Shown: positions 8,140 through 17,930 of the stretch, piece after piece | Position numbering within the stretch: the first letter of the stretch is position 1 | How the letters are laid out: each line of letters begins with the position of its first letter | Assembly: GCA_963728145.1 (NCBI GenBank) | Contig: CAVSJA010000001.1 | Coordinates: 310,001-374,000, forward strand | Length of the DNA: 64,000 nucleotides | From: CAVSJA01 sp963728145 | GTDB lineage: Bacteria > Bacteroidota > Bacteroidia > Chitinophagales > Chitinophagaceae | Direction: 5' to 3' | Made by a program: the position numbers and the translations under genes | Notes under the pieces: generated by a model | What the model saw: only the letters and a program-made list of their open reading frames with translations | What the model was told of the DNA's origin: nothing | Database searches by the model: none

Positions 8140-10299
8140 ATGACCAAAGCTGCTTTTCTGCCAGGATTATTAATCTTCTTGTTCATACAATCCGGATGGG
8201 CCCAACCGTCTACAAAGCAATTATCCGGAGTTGTAAATATGCGGGTTGATTCAGTTGCCATGTTAATGTCATGGTTATCGGATGTTCTTCATATTTCCGA
8301 AACAGATACTACTAAGGCATTTTCAATGTTGAGGTTAGCACTGAAAGAATCCATAACCAATAATAATAAATACAGAACAGCCTATATCCATCGAACAATG
8401 GGTCATATCCACAGCCGGGATAAGAGACCTAACAAAGCTTATGGGAGTTATTCTCAATCCCAATCCGTTTTTTTCGAATTGAAAGACAAGAAGGAGCTGG
8501 CTTATTCCTCATTTTACATTGCAAGAGAACAATACAACAGAGGCGTTTACCGGAATGCAATCAAATCATATATCGAAACAATCAACCGTGCCGAAAAGGA
8601 AAATCTGAAAGAATTACAGGCTGATGCCCTGGAAAGTTTGGGACTATTGTACAATGCTTTTCAAATATTCGGCAGCGGTACCGCTTCATTAAGGCGTTCA
8701 TTACAATTAAAGGTAGAATTGAAAGATGAAGCCGGATCGCTTCGAATTTTTGAAATGTTAAGCCAGGATTATTACCGGCAAAGGAAATTTGACTCAGCGT
8801 TATTTTTTGCTGAATCTTCTTTGCAACTAGCAACCAAACTGGAAATGCCAAAAGCAGTCTATATGGCGAGACTAAGTAAGGTTGCCGCTTCTATGCGACT
8901 AAAATTATGGAAGGAAACGGAGATCCAAATGAGAGAGCTCAGGCAATCCAGGTCTCTGCTGGGCCAGGACCGCAACCTAAAGATCAGGTATTGGATCACG
9001 AATGGAAATTATTACCAGCTTAAAAATGATTCCATCCAGGCTAAAACTTATTATGATTCTGCATTAAATAGAGCAGACATACATTTTTTCCCGGAATTGA
9101 AGCTGCTTATTCTTTCAAATATTGCTGAAACATATTACGACCTGAAGAATTACCAGGCTGCCTATGAATACCAGCAACGCTGTATGGAATTAATTTCGAT
9201 GGTCTATGCAGGGGAAAATGCTGCCAATCTGCAAAATCTTGAATCTGTAGTTAAATCAAATGCATCAAGCGATGAGATAAAATACCTGAGTATCGAAAAT
9301 AAAGTAAAGGAGCTCCAGTTGTTGAATGAACTGGAAATGCGGAAAAACCTTGAAAAAGAAAGCCTGCTCAAAGATTCTCTTTTGATGAAAGAAAAATTAT
9401 TAGGTGAAGCGTTATCGAATGCAAATGAATTTCAAAAAAAGCAATTATCCGATGAAAGCCAGTTAAGAGAAACACTTGCCCGTACCAATGACCTTCAAAA
9501 AGAAAAACTATCGCAAGAGAGAAGTCTTCGATTGAGCCTGATCATTTGGTTGACCACTGCATTGATCCTTGGAGGTATTATCCTATCGCAATTCCTCCGC
9601 CAGCGAAAGAAGAGCACGATCATCGCGAGACAGTCGGAGGAAATGCAAATCCTGATGAAGGAAATCCATCACCGGGTGAAAAATAATTTACAGGTGATCT
9701 CAAGTTTACTTGACCTGCAATCGATAAGTATTCGCGATCAACAAGCTGCAGAAGCGGTAAAGGAAGGTAAGAACCGCGTACAAAGCATGGCGCTTATTCA
9801 CCAGGATCTTTATAATGAGAGAAATATTAAGGGAATCAGCGTTAAGCATTATATAGATAGTCTTACGCAAGGATTATTTCACTCCTACAATATCAAGCAG
9901 GGGAGGATCGAGTTGCATACAGATATTGATAACCTGACACTTGACGTGGATACCGTAATTCCAATCGGGTTAATATTAAATGAACTAATCAGTAATTCAT
10001 TGAAATATGCATTTAAGAATAAGGAAAGCGGACACTTGTGGGTTTCACTTAAAAAAGAGGAAAAAAGCCTGTTGTTAAAGGTTAAGGATAACGGACCCGG
10101 ATTTCCTTCTGAGTTTAACTGGAACAACAGCCAATCCTTTGGAATGAAGCTCATCCGCGCCTTTACACAAAAACTAAAAGCCAAAATGGAAGTTTACAAC
10201 GACCATGGTGCCTGTGTGGAAATGAATATAATGAAGTATAAACCTTCTGAAGGAATAGCAAGAATGGATGATCACAACAGCCAAACGATTTTATCATGA
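8140..10299 (+). CDS. TPR-containing sensor histidine kinase
   Basis: 719 aa. Order of parts: signal peptide (residues 1-21, ending GWAQ), a periplasmic region of TPR-like helical repeats (about 75-370), a coiled coil rich in Glu/Lys (about 395-463), one membrane helix (LSLIIWLTTALILGGIIL, about 465-485), then a cytoplasmic kinase. The phospho-acceptor motif EIHHRVKNNLQVISSLLDLQ (His near 510) is the HisKA_2 type. The ATPase has the N-box ILNELISNSLKYAFKN, the G1 box VKDNGPGFP and SFGMKLI. The stop overlaps the regulator start by 4 bases (ATGA), so the two are co-translated. The signal sensed is unknown. Confidence 0.93.
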   Translation: MTKAAFLPGLLIFLFIQSGWAQPSTKQLSGVVNMRVDSVAMLMSWLSDVLHISETDTTKAFSMLRLALKESITNNNKYRTAYIHRTMGHIHSRDKRPNKAYGSYSQSQSVFFELKDKKELAYSSFYIAREQYNRGVYRNAIKSYIETINRAEKENLKELQADALESLGLLYNAFQIFGSGTASLRRSLQLKVELKDEAGSLRIFEMLSQDYYRQRKFDSALFFAESSLQLATKLEMPKAVYMARLSKVAASMRLKLWKETEIQMRELRQSRSLLGQDRNLKIRYWITNGNYYQLKNDSIQAKTYYDSALNRADIHFFPELKLLILSNIAETYYDLKNYQAAYEYQQRCMELISMVYAGENAANLQNLESVVKSNASSDEIKYLSIENKVKELQLLNELEMRKNLEKESLLKDSLLMKEKLLGEALSNANEFQKKQLSDESQLRETLARTNDLQKEKLSQERSLRLSLIIWLTTALILGGIILSQFLRQRKKSTIIARQSEEMQILMKEIHHRVKNNLQVISSLLDLQSISIRDQQAAEAVKEGKNRVQSMALIHQDLYNERNIKGISVKHYIDSLTQGLFHSYNIKQGRIELHTDIDNLTLDVDTVIPIGLILNELISNSLKYAFKNKESGHLWVSLKKEEKSLLLKVKDNGPGFPSEFNWNNSQSFGMKLIRAFTQKLKAKMEVYNDHGACVEMNIMKYKPSEGIARMDDHNSQTILS

Positions 10300-10919
10300 G
10301 CGAACTAAGAGTATTAATAGTAGAGGACGAACCAATCATTGCAGAAAATATTTCCATCTACCTAAACAACAATGATTTCACGGTATCCGGAATTGCTTAT
10401 GATGACCTGGAAGCAAAGGAGCAGCTCGCAACCAATACACCGGATGCAGTGATACTCGACATAAACCTTGATAGTGACCAGGACGGAATTGCTATCGCAA
10501 AGCATATCAATTCAAACTACCATCTTCCATTTCTTTTTCTTACATCATATTCGGACAAAGAAACCCTGCAAAGAGCAAAGTTGGTTGAACCGAATGGTTA
10601 TATAGTAAAACCGTTCAATGAACAAACCCTGCTGGCTACTTTAGAAATAGCGATTTCCAATCACGCTAATCGTCAAAACCGCCAGGTTCCTGAACTGAGC
10701 ATTGAAAAGATCAATAAATATTTATTATCTCCAATCAGCGATAGAGAATTCGAAGTCCTTCAAAAAATCTACCAGGGCAAAACCAATAACCAGATTGCAA
10801 ATGATCTTTTTGTGACTGTGAATACAGTAAAAGTTCACGTAAAGAATTCCTACCTCAAACTCGATGTAGGATCAAGAACGACGGCAATCGCAAGACTTCG
10901 GGAGCTGATGATGAAATAA
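10296..10919 (+). CDS. LuxR/NarL-type response regulator
   Basis: 207 aa. Receiver domain at residues 1-120 with the acidic pair (VEDEP), phosphorylated Asp near 55 (VILDINLDSD), switch Thr/Ser in FLFLTSYSD and Lys in IVKPFNEQ. C-terminal LuxR helix-turn-helix at about 143-205 (SDREFEVLQKIYQGKTNNQI ... VNTVKVHVKNSYLKLDV). Partner of the overlapping kinase. The paired dyads upstream of the kinase and of the 11489 gene are the natural candidates for its binding sites. Confidence 0.93.
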   Translation: MSELRVLIVEDEPIIAENISIYLNNNDFTVSGIAYDDLEAKEQLATNTPDAVILDINLDSDQDGIAIAKHINSNYHLPFLFLTSYSDKETLQRAKLVEPNGYIVKPFNEQTLLATLEIAISNHANRQNRQVPELSIEKINKYLLSPISDREFEVLQKIYQGKTNNQIANDLFVTVNTVKVHVKNSYLKLDVGSRTTAIARLRELMMK

Positions 10920-11009
10920 CTTCTTTTTGGGATCCCATTCAACATTCAAGGCTTGATTTGCCTGGGAGACGTAACAGAGTACCTGAGACTTTTTTAGATG
11001 CATGATTTT

Positions 11010-11285
11010 CGACAAACCAATAATCAATAATCAATATTCAATATGTCAATTCTCAAATCAACATAACAATAGTCAACAAGCAATATGAAACAAACAATGG
11101 ACAACATCAATAACAATGTTCAAATCAACTTTCAATTTTCAACGGTGGTGCTCACATTGAGCGCTGGAGGTTGATTGTTGACAAGTGAATGATGAATGAT
11201 GATTGTTGATCATTGAGAGTTGTTTGATGATACTTTCTTTGAGAATTGACATATTGAATATTGATTATTGATTATTGGCGTGTCG
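11010..11285. repeat. Inverted word-repeat array, AATAATC-type heptads
   Basis: Arms of 41 bases at 11017-11057 and 11238-11278 are perfect reverse complements; a further CGACA/TGTCG pair flanks them. Each arm consists of about six drifting 7-base words such as AATAATC and AATATTC. The 180-base spacer keeps a looser repeat of CAA/TTG words (for example GAATGAT units near 11187). Confidence 0.9.
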
Positions 11286-11399
11286 AATAGTACGAATCTA
11301 AAAAGGACTTAAGTTCTCCCTTTCCTTCTGCCAGAAGCGCTGAATGTTCGGTTGAATATTTTTTAGAAACTCCGCATATACCCACTTCCGGGTATTTTC

Positions 11400-11422
11400 A
11401 AAAATTCACCCCAAAGGGTAAT
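11400..11422. promoter_or_regulatory. Dyad site, copy 2
   Basis: ATTCACCCCAAAGGGTAAT, the reverse complement of copy 1 with two differences over about 20 bases. It lies about 76 bases before the ATG at 11489, the same distance as copy 1 from the kinase gene. This is likely to be the control site for the lipoprotein / beta-roll protein unit. Confidence 0.55.
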
Positions 11423-11488
11423 CCTTTCCGCATGTTCCAAATCGAAATTTGAATCCGTAATTCCTTTCCTCATTATTAAACCTTATTT

Positions 11489-11698
11489 ATGAAAGTTGGA
11501 TTCAGAGTAATTGCGATTGCAAGTCTATTCAGTTTTTTGCTTGCAACAGCCTGTTCAAAAAAAGAAGAAGGTGAATGTAAAACTTGCAAAGCATTAAATG
11601 GGAATGGCACTGTTGCAGATGAACGTACAATTTGCACAGAAGCTGAGCTATCAAATTTCCGCAGGGACAATCCTGACAGGGAAATTGTTTGTAATTAA
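11489..11698 (+). CDS. Small Cys-rich lipoprotein
   Basis: 69 aa. Signal peptide with lipobox LATAC, so the mature lipoprotein is only about 47 residues. It carries a CKTC pair, one Cys in the middle and a final Cys next to the C-terminus (IVCN), which suggests disulfide bonds. Charged start (SKKEEGE) after the lipid Cys. It lies 56 bases before the beta-roll protein gene and shares its upstream dyad. No family recognised; role unknown. Confidence 0.75.
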   Translation: MKVGFRVIAIASLFSFLLATACSKKEEGECKTCKALNGNGTVADERTICTEAELSNFRRDNPDREIVCN

Positions 11699-11754
11699 TC
11701 TTCCTCTTATTGAGCGCTTTCACCTTCATTGTCATCATCAAACTAAACTCTGTT

Positions 11755-14394
11755 ATGATCAAATTTCGAATTTCGATCTGCTTGACTATTCTGATTATTC
11801 TTTCTGATCAAATAGTTGCTCAACAGAATGTTGGAATTGGTACAACAACTCCCAATAGCAGTTCAATTTTGGACCTGACCAGTACTACTTCTGGTTTGTT
11901 GATTCCGAGAATGACGACAGCGCAGGTGACAGCCATTGTTAATCCTGCAACTGGTTTATTGGTGTACAATCATTCTGTAAATCAGTTGTGGGTTAACATT
12001 GGAACGCCATCAACACCTTCCTGGCAAACAGTTGCAGCGAATAATGCCTGGTCTTTATCAGGAAATTCGGGAACAAATCCAGCGCTTAATTTTATTGGTA
12101 CCAATGACGTCCGGCCTTTAACGATTAAGGTAAACAATCAAGCTTCAGGTTTGATTGCAAGTGATCATGGAAACACAACGTATGGATATCAAACTGGCCT
12201 GGCGTTGGCAGGTGGAAATAACAATAGTTTCTTTGGAGCGCTCGCAGGTACTTCAACAACAATTGGCCAGAATAATTCTGGATTCGGACTAAGTGCGCTT
12301 CGAAACAATTCCACGGGAGAAAAAAATACTACGGTAGGGTCTGCTTCCTTGTTTTTTAATACTACAGGAAGTAACAATTCATCATTGGGCTATTTAGCTG
12401 CCAGAGGCAATACTACGGGATTCTCAAATGTAGCCATTGGAGGAGGAGCCCTGCACGACAATGCAACCCTTTCCAATCTCGTAGCTGTAGGTGATTCTGC
12501 ACTTTTCAATAACAATAGCAGCTTTGGATTTAATACAGCAGTTGGATCCAAAGCAGGCTTCAATACAACATCAGGATATTCAAATAGTTTTTTCGGCTAT
12601 AGGTCGGGTTATAATAATACTTCCGGCAACACCAACACAGCGCTTGGCAGTAGTAGCATGAATTTGAATACTACCGGCTCAAATAATACGGCCGTCGGGA
12701 ATGACGCGCTTTTTTCCAATACTAATGGATCAAGAAATACGGCTACTGGATATGGTACACTTGGCTTAAATACTTCAGGCAATGGGAATACCGCAATAGG
12801 ATTCGGAGCCTCCAACCTCAATACTATCGGCTATTCGAATATCGCAATTGGGGCAAACGCACTGTTAAGCAATCAGCATGGACACAATATAGTTGCAATA
12901 GGAGACTCTGCATTATATAACAGTACAGGACTCAATCCCGGAAATACAGCCGTTGGGACAAAGGCCTTGTTTTTCGATGAAGGCAATGTCGGAAATAATA
13001 CCGCATTCGGAGCACAGGTACTTTATTCAAACGTAAACGGAGGAAGAAATACCGGAATTGGTTTCAGGTCTTTGTATTCAAATGTGAGCGGATTGAATAA
13101 TACTGCGACAGGTGCTGCTTCACTGCAATTCAATACAGGCGGAGATGGAAATTCGGCGTTTGGTCATGAGGCGCTAAACGCTAACACAACAGGCGACAGG
13201 AATACTGCCATTGGAACTAAGGCACTTCTTTTAAGTACGACCGCCAGCAATATCGTTGCAATCGGCGACTCCGCAATGGCAAATTTCACAGGCTCAACAG
13301 GAAGACAAACAGCTATTGGATCCAAGGCCCTATTCAATCTCACAACGGGGTTGAGAAATACTGCAATTGGTTATCGTACATTATTTTCGACAACAACAGG
13401 TGACGGAAATGTAGCAATTGGCAATACAGCTCTTCACAATAATACTACCTCAAACAAACAGGTTGCTATCGGGGATAGTGCCTTGTTCAGTAACACCACG
13501 GGAGGAAATAATGTTGGTATTGGTAACAGAACCTTACTTAATTCAACAACCGCATTCAATAACACTGCTATAGGTTCCGATGCATTGTCGGCGAATATTA
13601 TTGGACTCAACAATGTGGCAATTGGATATACGGCTCTACAAAAAAATACAGGGAGCCGAAATGTCGCTATCGGGTCGGGCACAATGAGCGAAACCACACA
13701 GGGATTGCATAATACTGCAATGGGCGGAACTGCGCTTAGTGGGAATACCACCGGTGATGATAATACTGCTATCGGCCTGGAGGCGTTGGATGTTAATACA
13801 ACCGGTACTTTTAATACAGCAGTAGGTTCAGGCGCGAATGTGAGTTTAACGAATCAAACTAACTCATCCGCAATCGGCGCAAATGCTATTATTGCCTCAA
13901 GTAATGCAATGGCCTTTGGTAGCAACAACGTTCTAAAATGGGTATTTGGCATTTCGAATACAACCGGCGTTGGCAGAGCGCTTGAAGTCGGCTCTGCAGT
14001 CACAAACGGAAATGGTGCTTATTTAACAATAGGGGGTACCTGGACAAACGCATCATCACGTGATAAAAAAGAAGGGTTTATTGAGTTAGAACCTGGGGAC
14101 CTTCTTCAGAAAGTAAAAGAACTTCCCATACTGAAATGGAATTATAAGGGATCAAATGAAACACATATTGGCCCGATCGCTGAAGACTTTTATCGAATAT
14201 TTGGAGTAGGCGTGGATGAAAAAGGCATTTCCACCATCGATCCATCAGGTGTTGCGCTGGCTGCCATACAGGCGCAGCAAAACATAATCGATAAACTGAA
14301 ACTTCAATTGCTGGAACAGGAAAAATCCATTAACGAATTAAGAAATGAAATGCTACTCCTGAAAGAACAAATGATTAAAGCGAAAAGCAAGTAA
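11755..14394 (+). CDS. Beta-roll surface protein with S74 self-cleaving chaperone domain
   Basis: 879 aa from the ATG at 11755, which is followed by a good signal peptide ending IVAQ; an in-frame TTG at 11710 is less likely. After the N-terminal QNVGIGTTTPNSSSILDL motif common in these Bacteroidota proteins, residues of about 130-740 consist of roughly two dozen 18-24 residue units of the type NTAIGxxALxxNTTGxxN. These resemble the head repeats of trimeric adhesins and predict a trimeric left-handed beta roll. The end (about 765-879) is an intramolecular chaperone of the endosialidase type: SSRDKKEGFIELEP, LKWNYKGSNETHIGPIAEDF, then a coiled coil. The Ser/Lys pair in SSRDKK could be the cleavage dyad. 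Role in adhesion is inferred. Confidence 0.88.
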   Translation: MIKFRISICLTILIILSDQIVAQQNVGIGTTTPNSSSILDLTSTTSGLLIPRMTTAQVTAIVNPATGLLVYNHSVNQLWVNIGTPSTPSWQTVAANNAWSLSGNSGTNPALNFIGTNDVRPLTIKVNNQASGLIASDHGNTTYGYQTGLALAGGNNNSFFGALAGTSTTIGQNNSGFGLSALRNNSTGEKNTTVGSASLFFNTTGSNNSSLGYLAARGNTTGFSNVAIGGGALHDNATLSNLVAVGDSALFNNNSSFGFNTAVGSKAGFNTTSGYSNSFFGYRSGYNNTSGNTNTALGSSSMNLNTTGSNNTAVGNDALFSNTNGSRNTATGYGTLGLNTSGNGNTAIGFGASNLNTIGYSNIAIGANALLSNQHGHNIVAIGDSALYNSTGLNPGNTAVGTKALFFDEGNVGNNTAFGAQVLYSNVNGGRNTGIGFRSLYSNVSGLNNTATGAASLQFNTGGDGNSAFGHEALNANTTGDRNTAIGTKALLLSTTASNIVAIGDSAMANFTGSTGRQTAIGSKALFNLTTGLRNTAIGYRTLFSTTTGDGNVAIGNTALHNNTTSNKQVAIGDSALFSNTTGGNNVGIGNRTLLNSTTAFNNTAIGSDALSANIIGLNNVAIGYTALQKNTGSRNVAIGSGTMSETTQGLHNTAMGGTALSGNTTGDDNTAIGLEALDVNTTGTFNTAVGSGANVSLTNQTNSSAIGANAIIASSNAMAFGSNNVLKWVFGISNTTGVGRALEVGSAVTNGNGAYLTIGGTWTNASSRDKKEGFIELEPGDLLQKVKELPILKWNYKGSNETHIGPIAEDFYRIFGVGVDEKGISTIDPSGVALAAIQAQQNIIDKLKLQLLEQEKSINELRNEMLLLKEQMIKAKSK

Positions 14395-14681
14395 ACTAAC
14401 AGTTGCTAAGAGTAGCGCGATGCATTCATCCAAGCTTGTCAGGAATTAACACCCATGCTAGGAAAATCACTATGCACTTGCGTATATTCCGAATAATTAG
14501 TCTATAACTAAAATAGGATCAACTGAGTCGAATGTTTGATGTCGGTACATGCTTTTAATTGAAGAAGTTTTGCTTTATCTTGATTCAAACTAGGCAATAG
14601 GATATTGTAAATCAACAATTGAATATGGCATAGTTTTTACAGAACCCTATTAATCCGATCCGTTATCCTAAACTTATTCCT

Positions 14682-17615
14682 ATGAAGACTTTATTACGCT
14701 TTGTAATCTTAACAGGTCTTTTCATACCCTTGAGAGGTTTCTCTCAAACGCCTACAGTAACCAACAGCCCTAACGGTGTTTCATGCCATGCCGGGTTTGA
14801 AGCCGATGTAACAGAAGGCTGTTCACCCCTTACAGTTAAATTCACTGACAAGACTGATCCTCCAAAGAATGATCCGATTGTAGAATGGAAATGGACATTT
14901 GGAGATGGTACGAGTTCAACTGAAAAGAATCCTATTCATATATTTTATAATGCTACTGGCAGGTATACCGTGACACTAGTTGTTAAAGCAAAATCAGGAT
15001 GGACTGATAGTGTGACGCGTGAAGAATTAATCGCTTCAACAGGCGTACCCAAGCCAGATCTTGGTGAAGACAGGACGATTTGTGCCGGAACGAGTACTGA
15101 GTTGCATGCGGGCTTTTATGGAGATAGTTTCTTATGGAGCACCGGCGAAAAAGGGTGGTCAATTAAAGTAGATAAACCAGGCCAATACTGGGTTAAGGTG
15201 AAGAAAAATGGTTGTGTTGGCCGTGATACCATTAATATAGAAACAAGAGAGAATTGTAAAGTTTGGTTTGAACCTAGTGCAGTAGGTGGATGTTCACCTG
15301 TAAGTGTACAATTCACCGCAATGGTTGAAGAAACGCCAAATGATCCTATTGTTGAATGGCATTGGATCTTTGAAGATGGCACACAACAGTTCGATAAAAA
15401 TCCTTTCCACATATTTTACAATGCAACAGGCCGATACGGAGTGAAATTGATCGTTCGCTCCAGGCATGGATGGGTTGATAGTGTATATCGCCCGGAATTG
15501 ATTGCATCAGTAGGCGTACCAAGACCAGACCTTGGACGAGACACACTTCTCTGTCCAGGTTCAGCAATGCAATTGCACGCAGGTTACTACGGAGATAGCT
15601 TCTTATGGAGTACCGGTGCAACAGGCTTTTCGATCATGGTTGATCAACCTGGAACATATTGGGTAACCATTAGAAAAGATGGTTGTGTCGGAACCGATAC
15701 TATTAATATTGGTGATCATCCGCCACTCTGGCCGGACTTTAGTCACCAGGAAAGTGGTACATGTTTACCGAAGACTGTTCAATTCGCAGACCTTTCAACC
15801 AATTGTAGTGGTGATCGGGCTGTAAGATGGGAATGGGATTTCGGTGACGGAAGTACATCAACCGAACAAAATCCAGTTCATAATTTCTGGAGCGTAGATA
15901 GCTTTAACGTTCGACTGACCGTTTGGGATGAAAATGGTTTCTCGATAACAAGAAGTAAACGTGTTGTGGTGCAACCAACCGAGGGATTCCAGGTAAGTCT
16001 TGGAACGGATACATCGATTTGTGAAACGCAAGCGCTCTACCTCGATGCCGGATATTATGAAGGTGCAACTTATACATGGAGTACCGGAGATATTATGCAA
16101 ACCACTGTGATTACCAGCTCTGGCCCTGTTTGGGTTAGGGTCGATTACAATGGTTGTATCGGTACCGATACCATAGAGGTAACATTAAAACCATCATTGG
16201 TTCCTTCATTTGCATTCAGTCAGCAAGGAAACTGTTTACCATTGCCTGTTGCCTTTATCGATAATTCAACAACCTGTGAGGTTAATATAACCAGCTGGTT
16301 TTGGGATTTTGGTGATGGTGGATTCAGCTTTGACCAGCATCCGGAACATATTTTTATGGAGGATGGAGAATATAATGTGATGTTGACCATCACCGATGAT
16401 TGGGGAAATATCTTTAGCAGAAGCAGGACGATAATCGTAAATGGAGATAATCCTACCATTAATCTTGGAAAGGACACAACTATCATTTTCGGTGATGTAT
16501 TGATGTTGGATGCCGGTAACCCAGGTGGAAATTTCAACTGGAACACTGGTGAAACAACACAAGAAATCTATGTAATAAATGATGGAGACTACTGGGTGCA
16601 GGTAACAGTAGGAGAGTGTTCATCATTCGATACGGTCCATGTTACGACGATGATGCCTGTAATGCCGACATTTAATTTTACGGTTGATGGAACCTGCCTT
16701 CCGATCAAAGTTAACTTTAGAGATGGAAGCTCGGCCAATGGCAACAATAAGATCGTACAATGGAAATGGGAATTCGGAGATGGCACAACATCTACGGAAC
16801 AAAATCCTGAGCATATTTATACCAGGGCTGATTCATTTGGTGTGAAGCTGACTCTAACAACGAATACCGGTTATAGTATTTCCAGAGTAAGAAAGGTTAA
16901 TGTGATCAATGAAACGCCAAAGCTTGACCTCGGCCAGGATATAACTATCTGTCAAGGTGAAACGATCAAATTGAATTCAAATATTGAAGCCAATTCTTAT
17001 AAATGGACACCTGCTCAAACCCTTAGCAATGGAATTGTTCGTGATCCGGTTGCGAGACCAGATCAGACTACAACCTATTCATTGACGGTTGAAAAGTGTA
17101 TGGTTAATCTGACTGACGATATTAAAGTGATAGTAAGCCAGCCTGAAAAACCATATATCAAGCAGGATGGAAATAACCTTATCGGATCCGATGCACACAA
17201 ATGGCAATGGTTCAAAAACGGTAAGAAGGTGGACAATGCGCACAGGAAGAACTTCACGCCAGATGGTGTAGGACATTATTCAATCCAGGTAACCAATAGA
17301 AATGGTTGCGTGTATGAATCCGAGAAGTATTTCTTCATGCCTGATCTGACAAAGATCAAAGCACTTAAGGGAATAAAAGTTAAATGTAGTCCGAACCCAA
17401 GCCCGGGCATTGTTTATCTCTATTTATCAAAAATGCCGGATAAGTATCAAAATATCCAGGCAACGGTCCTTGACCGCTTTGGTAAACCATTGTACACGAC
17501 CAATATTCGAAACAATACTCACGTATTCCACCTGACCACGGTGGCGAAGGGACAGTATTTCATAGAGTTGAGATTGGGCAACGAGAAGATTACTTTACCA
17601 ATTCTAATTCAATAG
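14682..17615 (+). CDS. Five-module PKD surface protein, type IX secretion cargo
   Basis: 977 aa with a signal peptide ending GFSQ. The body has five repeats of about 165 residues. Each has a PKD domain (conserved WxWxFGDGxxSxxxNPxHxF; starts near residues 38, 200, 350, 505 and 660) followed by an Ig-like domain with LGxDxxICxGxxxxLxAGxY and WSTG. The last about 80 residues (VKCSPNPSPGIVYLYL ... KGQYFIELRLGN) form a typical type IX secretion C-terminal sorting domain. Such proteins are exported to the cell surface or medium and bind carbohydrate or protein. A terminator follows at 17638. Confidence 0.9.
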   Translation: MKTLLRFVILTGLFIPLRGFSQTPTVTNSPNGVSCHAGFEADVTEGCSPLTVKFTDKTDPPKNDPIVEWKWTFGDGTSSTEKNPIHIFYNATGRYTVTLVVKAKSGWTDSVTREELIASTGVPKPDLGEDRTICAGTSTELHAGFYGDSFLWSTGEKGWSIKVDKPGQYWVKVKKNGCVGRDTINIETRENCKVWFEPSAVGGCSPVSVQFTAMVEETPNDPIVEWHWIFEDGTQQFDKNPFHIFYNATGRYGVKLIVRSRHGWVDSVYRPELIASVGVPRPDLGRDTLLCPGSAMQLHAGYYGDSFLWSTGATGFSIMVDQPGTYWVTIRKDGCVGTDTINIGDHPPLWPDFSHQESGTCLPKTVQFADLSTNCSGDRAVRWEWDFGDGSTSTEQNPVHNFWSVDSFNVRLTVWDENGFSITRSKRVVVQPTEGFQVSLGTDTSICETQALYLDAGYYEGATYTWSTGDIMQTTVITSSGPVWVRVDYNGCIGTDTIEVTLKPSLVPSFAFSQQGNCLPLPVAFIDNSTTCEVNITSWFWDFGDGGFSFDQHPEHIFMEDGEYNVMLTITDDWGNIFSRSRTIIVNGDNPTINLGKDTTIIFGDVLMLDAGNPGGNFNWNTGETTQEIYVINDGDYWVQVTVGECSSFDTVHVTTMMPVMPTFNFTVDGTCLPIKVNFRDGSSANGNNKIVQWKWEFGDGTTSTEQNPEHIYTRADSFGVKLTLTTNTGYSISRVRKVNVINETPKLDLGQDITICQGETIKLNSNIEANSYKWTPAQTLSNGIVRDPVARPDQTTTYSLTVEKCMVNLTDDIKVIVSQPEKPYIKQDGNNLIGSDAHKWQWFKNGKKVDNAHRKNFTPDGVGHYSIQVTNRNGCVYESEKYFFMPDLTKIKALKGIKVKCSPNPSPGIVYLYLSKMPDKYQNIQATVLDRFGKPLYTTNIRNNTHVFHLTTVAKGQYFIELRLGNEKITLPILIQ

Positions 17616-17637
17616 CATAGAAACTTCAGCAAGAGAG

Positions 17638-17661
17638 GCCCCGCTACGGCGGGGCTTTCTT
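17638..17661 (+). terminator. Intrinsic terminator after the PKD gene
   Basis: Stem GCCCCGC / GCGGGGC with loop TACG, followed by TTTCTT. It starts 22 bases after the stop codon. Confidence 0.85.
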
Positions 17662-17667
17662 ATTTTA

Positions 17668-17739
17668 AGCTACGGGCTGCGAGCCATGAGCTCCGAGCTT
17701 AGCCCAATGCTCGAAGCTCATGGCTCATGGCTCGTAGCT
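17668..17739. repeat. Inverted word-repeat array, GCC-ATGA-type heptads
   Basis: Left arm is made of 7-base words (GCTACGG, GCTGCGA, GCCATGA, GCTCCGA); right arm reads the same kind of words on the other strand (GCTACGA, GCCATGA, GCTTCGA). The arms are imperfect complements around a short AGCCCAAT spacer. Unlike most arrays here it follows a terminator rather than a stop codon. The rest of the gap to 17930 shows nothing clear. Confidence 0.8.
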
Positions 17740-17930
17740 GTTGAGAATCCGTGCATATTTTTAGGCATCCCCCTTGGCTTTTTCCAAATAAGTTCCTTAA
17801 ATTAGAATGAACCGCAGAGTCCCCTCAAACTCCTTATTTATGGAAGTCGCTGTTAGGGAGACACTGCGGAGACTAATCCGACCCATGGGAATTACCAGTT
17901 CTTTATTTTTAACTATTTAAATTATTCCCC

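Larger units (their letters stand above)
10920..11488. other. 569-base intergenic region with long hairpin and dyad
   Basis: No gene seen. It holds, in order, about 90 bases of plain sequence, the 276-base inverted word-repeat array at 11010-11285, another plain stretch, and the second copy of the CACCCC dyad at 11400-11422 shortly before the next gene. Confidence 0.7.

Noticed and set aside
11010..11285. Insertion-sequence remnant with terminal inverted repeats
   Set aside because: The 41-base arms are made of internal heptads, there is no target duplication and no trace of a transposase.
11710..11754. Alternative TTG start for the S74 beta-roll protein
   Set aside because: It would put 15 residues before a normal signal peptide; the ATG at 11755 fits better.
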